NCBI RefSeq assembly: GCF_009189165.1
Contig: NZ_CP045118.1
Span: forward strand, 558,001-622,000
Reading direction: 5' to 3'
DNA length: 64,000 bases
DNA from: Pseudomonas sp. SCB32
Lineage (GTDB): Bacteria > Pseudomonadota > Gammaproteobacteria > Pseudomonadales > Pseudomonadaceae
Shown here piece by piece: positions 16,934 to 23,855 of the stretch (within the stretch, counting starts at the first letter, position 1; each line of letters opens with the position of its first letter). A program made the translations under genes and the position numbers. The notes beneath the pieces were generated by a model, which saw nothing but the letters and a program-made list of their open reading frames with translations, made no database searches and was not told the DNA's origin.

Positions 16934-17138
16934 CGGCGGCACACTCCACGCGGACGGTGTTGGGCGCGGTGTCGGCGGCGATCTGGGCGCGCAGCAGCAC
17001 GCGGGCCGGTTCCGGCGCACGGCAGTAGGTGGCCACCAGGGCAGACGCGGCGCGGGCGGCGGTGCTGTCAGTGCCGCAACCGCCAGCGACGGCGGCCACG
17101 GCGGCGAGGACCAGGACGGCGACGAGGATGTTGCGCAT
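16923..17138 (-). CDS. Small phage lipoprotein, possible outer-membrane spanin
   Basis: 71 residues: a basic start, a hydrophobic stretch (ILVAVLVLAAVAAVAGG) and a lipobox-like AGGC at about residue 21. The mature part is short, with two further Cys. Directly after the endolysin gene, a tiny lipoprotein is the expected place for an o-spanin (Rz1 type). Unlike typical Rz1 it is not Pro-rich and is not nested inside the coiled-coil gene, so the assignment is tentative. Confidence 0.6.
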   Translation of the reverse strand: MRNILVAVLVLAAVAAVAGGCGTDSTAARAASALVATYCRAPEPARVLLRAQIAADTAPNTVRVECAADAL

Positions 17139-17531
17139 TCAGTAGCTCCAGAGTGCGGGGCTGGGCAGACGCCCGCCCTTGGGCGCCATGCCCAGGTGGA
17201 TGAAGCGTCCTACGCCGTTCTGGCTAATGCCGTAGCGGGTGAACTTCAGCGACAAGGCCAGGCGCAGCAGCTCCAAGGCGTCGGCGCCGCGAATGGCGAC
17301 ATCCACGGCCAGGCCGGTGGTGTGCTCGCCCGGTTCGGCCTTGCGCGCCTCCACCGGGTGTTTCGGGCAGCGGTAGGCGCTGCTGATGGCCAGCGGCTTG
17401 CCGTACAGGTCGCGCAGCTTCTGCAGCTCGGCCATGAATGCCGGGTCCATCTCACGGCCGTCGCTGGAGCAGCGACCGCACTTGCAGCGCAGTTCGGCAA
17501 AGCTGAAGTTCGGCCAGGGGCTGGTGGTCAT
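17139..17531 (-). CDS. Endolysin, M15-family L-alanyl-D-glutamate-type peptidase
   Basis: 130 residues from the ATG at 17531. Peptidase_M15 signatures: SSAYRCPKHP, the zinc site EHTTGLAVDVAI (His and Asp of the H-x6-D motif) and the C-terminal GRFIHLGM histidine. It cleaves peptidoglycan peptide cross-bridges at lysis. There is no signal peptide, so it needs a holin. The length fits compact phage M15 endolysins. P2 uses a lysozyme-type endolysin here, so the lytic enzyme has been exchanged. Confidence 0.88.
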   Translation of the reverse strand: MTTSPWPNFSFAELRCKCGRCSSDGREMDPAFMAELQKLRDLYGKPLAISSAYRCPKHPVEARKAEPGEHTTGLAVDVAIRGADALELLRLALSLKFTRYGISQNGVGRFIHLGMAPKGGRLPSPALWSY

Positions 17532-17740
17532 TGGCGGTACTCGCGTTCGTGCTTGGTCTGGCAGGGGACGCAGCGGGTCACCCCGCCGAGCGCCTGGCGC
17601 TCGGTAGGGATCTCGTCGTCGCAGCAAATGCAGTGGGTGTGGCTGGGGACGGCTGGGCGAATGGCAGCGAGGCGGGCCGACAGTGCGCGGTCCAGCTCCA
17701 GGGCCTCGCGCTGCTGCGCGCGGTCCATCCAGTCACCCAT
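17528..17740 (-). CDS. TraR/DksA-type zinc finger protein
   Basis: 70 residues with a short N-terminal helix (AQQREALELDRALSARLAAI) and a C4 zinc finger (CICCDDEIPTER...RCVPC), the TraR/DksA layout. TraR-like proteins bind the secondary channel of RNA polymerase and mimic DksA with ppGpp. A phage copy could retune host promoters late in infection. It lies between the tail-tube gene and the endolysin gene, as in HP1/K139-type and P2-like phages, with four-base overlaps on the endolysin side. Confidence 0.88.
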   Translation of the reverse strand: MGDWMDRAQQREALELDRALSARLAAIRPAVPSHTHCICCDDEIPTERQALGGVTRCVPCQTKHEREYRQ

Positions 17741-18189
17741 CAGCGCAGGCCCTCGATCTCGGTGGAATCGAGGTAGGGCACGCCGTTGATGCGGATAAAG
17801 TCCGGGCTGGTGACCTCGAACGGCACCTTGTGCACCGACTTCGAGCCGCCCTTCGGATCGATGTCCAGGAGGCTGGAGACGGTCAGCTTGCAGCCGAAGG
17901 CCTCCACGCGGAACTCGTCGGTGCCGGCCTTGGCAAAGAACACGATGTCGATGGGGTCCAGCTTGCGGAAGCTGCCGGCGCGGCCGGCGGCCTGGATCAG
18001 CACCGAGAATTGGGAGCTGTCCAGCTCCAGTTCGCCCTTGGCCGAGACGTCGCCGTCCACATGGCCATCGGGTACGCCACGGGTCTGAGCCACGGCAGAG
18101 TTGTCGGTGATATCCAGGGTGGCTTTCTCGACGTGCGCCTGGAGATCGCCCAGGTTGATGTCGAAGTTCATGCCGCCGATACGGGCCAT
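17740..18189 (-). CDS. Tail tube protein (DUF2597)
   Basis: 149 residues from the ATG at 18189. The sequence (GGMNFDINLGDLQAHVEKATLDITDNSAVAQTRGVPDG...) is of the DUF2597 type, the tube protein of HP1/K139-group phages. It is beta-rich, with VSAKGELELDSSQF and a C-terminal VPFEVTSPDFIRINGVPYLDSTEI. It builds the inner tube inside the sheath. The gene directly follows the sheath gene. Confidence 0.85.
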   Translation of the reverse strand: MARIGGMNFDINLGDLQAHVEKATLDITDNSAVAQTRGVPDGHVDGDVSAKGELELDSSQFSVLIQAAGRAGSFRKLDPIDIVFFAKAGTDEFRVEAFGCKLTVSSLLDIDPKGGSKSVHKVPFEVTSPDFIRINGVPYLDSTEIEGLR

Positions 18190-18193
18190 GGGC

Positions 18194-19309
18194 TTACTCC
18201 TCGTTGTCGCTGGCCAGATCCAGCGCAATGTTTGCGGTCAGGTCTTTCGGGCAGTTGTAGGGGCGGACGACCAGGTAGGCCTCGACCTTGGTGGGGCTCG
18301 ACCACACCAGGGTGATGTCCCCATCGCGGGGCGGCCGAATGTCGCCGGGGAACTGCTGGCCGGCGAACAGCACGGACCTGGACATATCGCGCAGGGGCTT
18401 CATCAGCGCGGACTTGTTCGCGGCCATGCTGTTGGCGCTGTTGTTCAGCCGGCGATCCGCCACACGCTGGATCAGCAGGATGCGGACGCGGCGGGCGGCC
18501 TTATCGGTGATGCGCAGGTACTCCAGCACCTGAAAGTCGGAGCCCGGGGCGTCCAGCAGGTTGGCGTCGCCCCAGTACACGCCGGGATAGTCCGGGTAGG
18601 TCTGCGGTACCGAGAAACGCGCCTTGTCCAGCTCGGCCAGGATCGAGGACGGCAGGGGGATGCCATCCTTGTCCCTGGGCTCGGCGCCGAGGCCCAGCAG
18701 GGGGCCGGTGGCGACCCGCATCGGGCTGTCCGCGATGCTGACGGCAGCGTTGGCCAGGCGCCCGGAGAGCACGCCCAGGTTGTTGCCGTGCAACTGGGGG
18801 ACGACCAGGACACGTTGTGCGGAAAGGTCGGAGAGGATGGCGCGCTGCTCGGCCAGGTAGGCGGCCCAGTCCTGGGCGGCAACGATGCCGGCACTGGCAG
18901 CGATGAACACCACGCGACGCCCGTATTCGTTGTTGATGGCCACAGCTTTGTCGTGCATCGCCGACAGCTCGGCCTTGCTGGTGACAGGCTTGGTGATCAC
19001 CACCATTTCCACCGACACGCCGTCGCGCTGAGCCTTGTCCAGGGCGGCGGCCCAGTCGTCGGTTGCGCCGATGGGCGCAGCCATGCAGGCCCAGCGGTCG
19101 CCACCGTTCTGGCGGGCGGCGGCGACCTGGGTTTTCAGGTCGCTCGCCGCTGAGCCCAGCTCGTTGTCCAGGTCAGACTGGGTATTCAGGGGGATCAGCT
19201 TGCCGACGTTCTTGGTCGCCGGGCCGATGAATAGGAAATAGCGCTCGATTTCCGTAACCGGGCCTTGCCCCAGGTTCAGGTTGTTGACGCTGACTTTGCC
19301 TTGAGCCAT
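18194..19309 (-). CDS. Contractile tail sheath protein (DUF2586)
   Basis: 371 residues. The start (MAQGKVSVNNLNLGQGPVTEIERYFLFIG) and the end (VEAYLVVRPYNCPKDLTANIALDL) show the strand exchanged between sheath subunits. The family is DUF2586, the sheath of K139/HP1-like phages, and is distant from P2 FI. It polymerises around the tube and contracts to drive injection. The tube gene follows within five bases. Confidence 0.87.
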   Translation of the reverse strand: MAQGKVSVNNLNLGQGPVTEIERYFLFIGPATKNVGKLIPLNTQSDLDNELGSAASDLKTQVAAARQNGGDRWACMAAPIGATDDWAAALDKAQRDGVSVEMVVITKPVTSKAELSAMHDKAVAINNEYGRRVVFIAASAGIVAAQDWAAYLAEQRAILSDLSAQRVLVVPQLHGNNLGVLSGRLANAAVSIADSPMRVATGPLLGLGAEPRDKDGIPLPSSILAELDKARFSVPQTYPDYPGVYWGDANLLDAPGSDFQVLEYLRITDKAARRVRILLIQRVADRRLNNSANSMAANKSALMKPLRDMSRSVLFAGQQFPGDIRPPRDGDITLVWSSPTKVEAYLVVRPYNCPKDLTANIALDLASDNEE

Positions 19310-19320
19310 GCGAGGCCTCG

Positions 19321-19977
19321 CTATCGGGGTGCGTTGAGGGTTTGCTGAAGGACGGTTCGCACGATGTCGCGCACGTCCTGGTGGTCTGCGCCGAGGACGG
19401 CGCGGGCCGGCAGCTCGATCTGCCAGCGCTGTTTTTTGGCCACGCCGGTGAGCTTGGCGAGGATCAGCCCGGCCCGGCCGGCGCTGAGGTTGGCCTGAAT
19501 CCAGGCGAGGGTCGGGCGCTTCCAGCGCTTGCCGTTGCGGACCCGGTAGCCCTCTTTCAGCAGGGCGCGAGCCTGCAGGCGGGTGGCCGGGGCGTCGTAG
19601 TCCGGTGCGTTGCCGAGCCGACGCATACGCGCCGCGCTCATCTGCTCGGGGCGGCCCTCCTGGTGGTCAGCGGCGATGCTGCCCATCAGGCGGTTTTTCC
19701 AGCCCAGCACGGCCTCATCGGCGGAAAGGCTGACCACCTGCAGGGCCTTGGCCAGGCCGCGCAGCATCTTCCGTTTGCTGCCGTCCTTACGGGCGGTGAA
19801 GGGCGTGCCGTCGACGTTGCGCTGTTCGCCCAGGCGCTTACGGTTGCGGGTGCGAATACGCTTGCTGGCGTTGTTCAGCAGGCGGCGCCGCTTCGGCGCC
19901 GGCAGCTCCAAGAGCGCGATACGCTCCTTGGCGTCGACCATGCCGCGGACGTCGAAACTAACGGTCGGTCTGGCCAT
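19321..19977 (-). CDS. Tail completion protein gpS (phage virion morphogenesis)
   Basis: 218 residues of the phage virion morphogenesis family: basic N-terminus (PKRRRLLNNASKRIRTRNRKRLGEQRNVDG, TPFTARKDGSKRKMLRGL), then GSIAADHQEGRPEQMSAARM. gpS completes the tail-neck end so that the head can join. The length agrees with other P2-type gpS. It overlaps gpR by 20 bases. Confidence 0.85.
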   Translation of the reverse strand: MARPTVSFDVRGMVDAKERIALLELPAPKRRRLLNNASKRIRTRNRKRLGEQRNVDGTPFTARKDGSKRKMLRGLAKALQVVSLSADEAVLGWKNRLMGSIAADHQEGRPEQMSAARMRRLGNAPDYDAPATRLQARALLKEGYRVRNGKRWKRPTLAWIQANLSAGRAGLILAKLTGVAKKQRWQIELPARAVLGADHQDVRDIVRTVLQQTLNAPR

Positions 19978-20413
19978 CGGTGACCCTCCCGTCCTCGGCT
20001 ACCCACAGGTCGAACGGCACGAAGTCCCAGCGCTTGCCGAAGGCCTCGATCTCGCCGTCGTCCGACTCGGCCAGGTGCTGCTGCTCGATGAACTCCAGCT
20101 GCAGCTCGACGTCGGCGGTATCCGGGTCCAACTGGTCGATGTCGAAAGTGGGATCTGCCAGGGCGTCGTCCTTGCGGCTGGGATCGTTCGATTCCAGCCA
20201 GGAGCCCACCAGGGCCATCAGGCGGGCCGGGTTGTCTGCCAGGCGCTCGATCTGGATCACCGCGCGATAGCGCATATCGCCCAGGTGCATCCCCTGTTCG
20301 GTGGGCTTCCAGTACAGAGGCAGCGTGACGTTTTCCGCCCAGCTGTCGATCTGCTCCGGCTGCACCAGGTTGCGGTCGATCAGGAACCGGGTGAGGGCGC
20401 GCAGCTTGATCAC
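19958..20413 (-). CDS. Tail completion protein gpR
   Basis: 151 residues, with a GTG start at 20413 overlapping the gpL stop as GTGA. Features of P2 gpR: an N-terminal helix, then RYRAVIQIERLADNPARLMALVGSWL and ELQLEFIEQQHLAESDDGEI. It acts with gpS as tail terminator. The order L–R–S is conserved, but the P2 genes X, Y, K and lysA between L and R are absent, as expected in a phage with its lysis genes after the tube gene. Confidence 0.85.
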   Translation of the reverse strand: MIKLRALTRFLIDRNLVQPEQIDSWAENVTLPLYWKPTEQGMHLGDMRYRAVIQIERLADNPARLMALVGSWLESNDPSRKDDALADPTFDIDQLDPDTADVELQLEFIEQQHLAESDDGEIEAFGKRWDFVPFDLWVAEDGRVTDGQTDR

Positions 20414-20871
20414 AGGAGCACCGCCGTAATGCGCCCGCGCCCCTGGATCAGGCGGACGGCCTGCTGGCTGAAAGAGAGGAACTGGGCTTCGGTGTCCGGG
20501 CTTTCCTTGGCGAGGTTCGCGGCCTCGGCGCGGCGGTTCACGGTGGCGAACTGCTGCAGCAACTGGGCTTTGGCGCGGCAGTACACGGCACGCTTGTAAA
20601 CAGCGGCATAGAAACCTCGCTCCGGCAGCAGTTGCGGATCGGCGTTCTCCACGCTGGTGATTCCAGCGGCCTGCCAGGCGGTTTTGCGTTTGGCCAGGTC
20701 GCGGTTGACCTCGCCCATGGCGGTGGTGAGGCCTTCGACGAGCAGTTCCTCCAGGTACTCCGCCGGCAGGCGGTAGATAGTCTGAAAATCGGCCACGCCC
20801 AGGTCCGGCCAGAAGCCGTCGTTGGGGATAGCGCGATCCACCAGGGTGGTGGGTTTGCCGGAAAAGCTCAT
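20410..20871 (-). CDS. Head completion protein gpL
   Basis: 153 residues with the gpL pattern: an acidic N-terminal region (DGFWPDLGVADFQTIYRLP), helices around AMGEVNRDLAKRKTAWQAAG and the Tyr/Arg-rich RGFYAAVYKRAVYCRAKAQL. It seals the portal vertex after DNA packaging and forms the neck to which the tail attaches. A 98-base non-coding gap separates it from gpM. Confidence 0.88.
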   Translation of the reverse strand: MSFSGKPTTLVDRAIPNDGFWPDLGVADFQTIYRLPAEYLEELLVEGLTTAMGEVNRDLAKRKTAWQAAGITSVENADPQLLPERGFYAAVYKRAVYCRAKAQLLQQFATVNRRAEAANLAKESPDTEAQFLSFSQQAVRLIQGRGRITAVLL

Positions 20872-20969
20872 CGCTGGGCGCTCGAATAGGGCGGGGTGAC
20901 TGCCTTTGGTGGTCCGGGCTGCACGCAGCCGTTACACCAGGGCAGGCCCCGCTGGGGGTGGGTAGACGG

Positions 20970-21737
20970 TTACTCGGTGGCGTTGCCCTGCTGCTCGGCC
21001 TGCTGCTTGCGCAGCGCCTTCTCGGCGGCCTCGCGGCGGGTTTTCACGCCGATCTCGGGGTAAAGGGTTTCCGCACGCTGGAAGTGCGCGATGGCCAGCG
21101 CCCACTGCTGCTGCTCCATGGCCTGGATGCCCAGGGCCTTGTGGAATCGAGCCGGGATGCGCTCGAACAGCTTCCAGGGCTTCGGCACTTGCCAATCGGG
21201 GACGAAGGTGGGGACGTACCAGTCTTGGTCGACATAGAGCAGCAGCTGCGACAGATACGGCTCCGGGCTGCGCCCGGCCTTCTGCTCGGCCTCGGCCCAG
21301 TCGATCACCTCATCCGCCACGAACGTGGGGATGTCGCGGGTGAAGCGCTCCGGCAGCGCCTGGCCCTGCTCGATGCAGATCAGCGCGAGGTTCAGCCCCG
21401 CCTCGAACTGCACGGTGTCGAACAGCCAGACCAGGACCTGGACCAGGACCGGGTTCTGGTACACCAAGCCGCTGTCGAGGTAGCGCTTCACATAGTCCAG
21501 GTACTTGGGCAGCAGCTCGTCGCGCTTCAGCTGCTGGCGGGCTTCGCGGCTGTTGATCGCGCTGATGCGCTCCAGATCCTGGTCCATGGCGGCAACCATC
21601 AGCTGCAGGTGCTTCTGGGCGTTGGCCGGGCTGGTCAGGGCGTTGGCGGCGGTGTACGCGGTCGGCGCCGGCGCGGCCGAGCTGGTGGGCGAGCCACCAG
21701 CCAGGACGCGGCGCTTGTGGGCAAGGGCCAGGCTCAC
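20970..21737 (-). CDS. Terminase small subunit/endonuclease gpM
   Basis: 255 residues from a GTG at 21737. Matches gpM: ANAQKHLQLMVAAMDQDLERISAI, KRDELLPKYLDYVKRYLDSG, VLVQVLVWLFDTVQFEAGLNLAL, and a C-terminal TPR-like helix pair (ALGIQAMEQQQWALAIAHFQRAETLYPEIG). In P2, gpM is the cos-cutting endonuclease partner of gpP. Its presence predicts cos packaging with cohesive ends for this phage. Confidence 0.92.
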   Translation of the reverse strand: MSLALAHKRRVLAGGSPTSSAAPAPTAYTAANALTSPANAQKHLQLMVAAMDQDLERISAINSREARQQLKRDELLPKYLDYVKRYLDSGLVYQNPVLVQVLVWLFDTVQFEAGLNLALICIEQGQALPERFTRDIPTFVADEVIDWAEAEQKAGRSPEPYLSQLLLYVDQDWYVPTFVPDWQVPKPWKLFERIPARFHKALGIQAMEQQQWALAIAHFQRAETLYPEIGVKTRREAAEKALRKQQAEQQGNATE

Positions 21738-21739
21738 GG

Positions 21740-22762
21740 TCAGGCCTCCAGCAGCTCGACGTTTTCGGTCAGCGCGAACTTCTCCAGCTGCTCGATCACG
21801 TAACCTTCGTTGCGGCTGTTGTAGTCCTCGACGCGGGAGCGCTTCGGGTTGTCGACGGTCTGCTTACGCCAGCTGGAGCCCTGGATGTAGATCGACAGGT
21901 TGTCCCAGCTGGTGACCAGCACGGCGTTCACCGGGAAGTTCGGCACGGAGAAGGACAGGAGACCACCGTAGGTGGCGATCACCTGCATCGACTCGATGCG
22001 CTCCTTCTCGGTCGGGGTGTCGCCCTGCTTGGCGTACAGCTTCGCCTTGTCGGCGGCCAGCAGGTCGCTACCGATGATGGCGATCAGGTCGCCGTCCTCG
22101 CGCAGGTTCTCGTCGACCATCTGCTTGGTGTCATGCACCAGGGCGTCGAGGTTGGCGTAGTCGCCGCCCACGCCGAGGGTGACCTTACCGGCGACCTTGC
22201 CTTCCTTCAGCACCTGCGCCGGGATCTGCTCGCGCGCCTGCTGCAGCCAGCCTTTGTTCACGTCCTGGAGCTTCGGATAGGCCACAGGATCGGAATCCGG
22301 AGCAACGTGGGTGCCGTGGAAGCCGATCATGATGCGGTCCTGGGCGATACGCTTTAGAACGGCCGCCGAATAGCGGTCAGCAAAGTCGGGGAACTTCGCC
22401 CAGGCGTCGATCTTGGCGTAGGGCAGACCCACGTCGGAGTGGGTGTCTTGCAGCTCGTACTGGGTGTTGTCCAGGCCGGAGGCGTCCTTCGCCTCGCGGT
22501 CCTTGTTCTTGGTGTTGGTGCGGCCGGTGACCGGGCCGTTCACGCCGATGAAGACCTTCTCGCCCTTCACTTCGTTGACGAGCACGATGTTGATGCGCTC
22601 CAGGAAGTCGGCGCGCGCGGTGATCGCGTCGTTCAGTTCCTGGGTGATGGTGGGCTCTACAGCAAACTGCCGGGTCGAGTCCTGGACGCCGTAGGTTTCG
22701 GCGATGTCGACCTGCAGTTGGGCGTAACGTTCGGCGGCGGCGGGGCTCAATGGCTGGGCCAT
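21740..22762 (-). CDS. Major capsid protein gpN
   Basis: 340 residues of the P2-type major capsid family (HK97 fold): N-terminal scaffold-like segment (AAERYAQLQVDIAETYGVQD), ITQELNDAITARADFLERIN, then conserved WAKFPDFADRYSAAVLKRIAQDRIMIGFHG and GGLLSFSVPNFPVNAVLVTSWDNLSIY. The precursor is expected to be trimmed at the N-terminus by gpO. It follows the scaffold gene by one base. Confidence 0.95.
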   Translation of the reverse strand: MAQPLSPAAAERYAQLQVDIAETYGVQDSTRQFAVEPTITQELNDAITARADFLERINIVLVNEVKGEKVFIGVNGPVTGRTNTKNKDREAKDASGLDNTQYELQDTHSDVGLPYAKIDAWAKFPDFADRYSAAVLKRIAQDRIMIGFHGTHVAPDSDPVAYPKLQDVNKGWLQQAREQIPAQVLKEGKVAGKVTLGVGGDYANLDALVHDTKQMVDENLREDGDLIAIIGSDLLAADKAKLYAKQGDTPTEKERIESMQVIATYGGLLSFSVPNFPVNAVLVTSWDNLSIYIQGSSWRKQTVDNPKRSRVEDYNSRNEGYVIEQLEKFALTENVELLEA

Positions 22763-22763
22763 A

Positions 22764-23696
22764 TCAGAACACCTTCTTTTTCTGGGTGGCGGCCGGGCCG
22801 GTGGTGCGCGGCAGTTGACGTGCCTGCACGGTGCTCAGCAGTTGGCTGAACTGCTTTTCGATACCCGCCAGGCGGGCGTCGACGCTTTTGTCGGCCTGGC
22901 GACGGCGCGCGAACGCGCGATCTTGTTCGGCCTGGTCGACGATGTCCTGCACGGCGGTGTCAACGCTGTCGACCTGGTCCTGGTTCTCGGTGTCGTCGAC
23001 TTCGGCGGTCGCCGGCTCAATCACGGCCTGGATACCGGCGGCGACGAGCAGTAATTGTTCCAGCAGGGCCTTCAACGCTTTCGCGGTGGCTTCATCCATT
23101 GGGGGTGTGCTCTCGGTTGGGGTTTGCGGGGTAGGGGCGGACGGCAGGGCTTCGGTGGCGAAGCGCTTGAAGAAGGCGGTCAGGGCATTGATCAGGCCCG
23201 ATTCGCCGGGGGCGGCTTCCGGCTCGCGCAGGGCGCCCAGCTCGACAGAAGCAGCGAAGTAGGCGGTCTTGTGGGTCCGCCGGGAGAAGTACAGCTCCTG
23301 GGTGCCGAGGCTGGCCGGTTCGTCGGTGACGCCCAGGCCGGTCAGGTAGGCCTTGCCGGAGTTGGCAAAGTTGGGGGTGATCTCGATGCTGCCGAACAGT
23401 TTTTCGCCCCGGTCGTTGAGCCACAGCAGCTTGTCGTTGGGCTTGAGCTGGGCTTCCAGCGCAACCTGGTCGTCCTCCAGCTCTGGGTCGTCTGCAGGCT
23501 CGACCAGGCGCACGGCAAACACGGTGCCGTGGGAGCCCGGCCAGCGCTCGTGGTCGCACCAGATCACGGCGGTGTAGCGCGACGGCTTGTAGGTCTCGGC
23601 GATATCACGCAGTTCCTGGGGCGTGATCTCGCGGCCGTCGGCGGTGGTGCCGCTGGTGGCGACGCGCTTCCAGTAGGAGACGAGGGAGCGGGGCAT
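22764..23696 (-). CDS. Capsid scaffold and serine protease gpO
   Basis: 310 residues. An N-terminal protease domain shows the P2 gpO triad at equivalent places: Asp20 (ADGR), His49 (CDHERW) and Ser103 (FGSIEITPNF), followed by DEPASLGTQELYFSRR. A long acidic/Ala-rich helical scaffold region (about 200–290) and a basic C-terminal tail complete it. It guides procapsid assembly and then cleaves itself, the capsid protein and the portal. It is the first leftward late gene, divergent from the terminase across 159 bases. Confidence 0.93.
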   Translation of the reverse strand: MPRSLVSYWKRVATSGTTADGREITPQELRDIAETYKPSRYTAVIWCDHERWPGSHGTVFAVRLVEPADDPELEDDQVALEAQLKPNDKLLWLNDRGEKLFGSIEITPNFANSGKAYLTGLGVTDEPASLGTQELYFSRRTHKTAYFAASVELGALREPEAAPGESGLINALTAFFKRFATEALPSAPTPQTPTESTPPMDEATAKALKALLEQLLLVAAGIQAVIEPATAEVDDTENQDQVDSVDTAVQDIVDQAEQDRAFARRRQADKSVDARLAGIEKQFSQLLSTVQARQLPRTTGPAATQKKKVF

Positions 23697-23855
23697 GGAT
23701 TGGTGGGCTCGGAGGGCTTCGGAGACCCCACCATAGGGAGCTGTCAGAACCTAAACAAACGCTTTGCTTTTGCTGCGTAACTATCTGATAAAAATAGGAA
23801 TATTAAGGAATTTATCGGCACGTTCGATGCCGTTTCGCCGCATAGACTGCGGCCC
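23697..23855. promoter_or_regulatory. Divergent late promoter region between gpO and terminase
   Basis: A 159-base gap between divergent late genes corresponds to the P2 PO/PP control region, where Ogr activates both directions. It includes an AT-rich core (about 23775–23815). A motif of the P2 Ogr-box type (TGT-N12-ACA) is not clearly present; the closest is TGTCAGAACCTAAACA, with a shorter spacer. Confidence 0.5.

Noticed and set aside
23755..23775. TGT...ACA as an Ogr box upstream of gpO/gpP
   Set aside because: The spacer is ten rather than twelve bases, so it does not match the P2 consensus.
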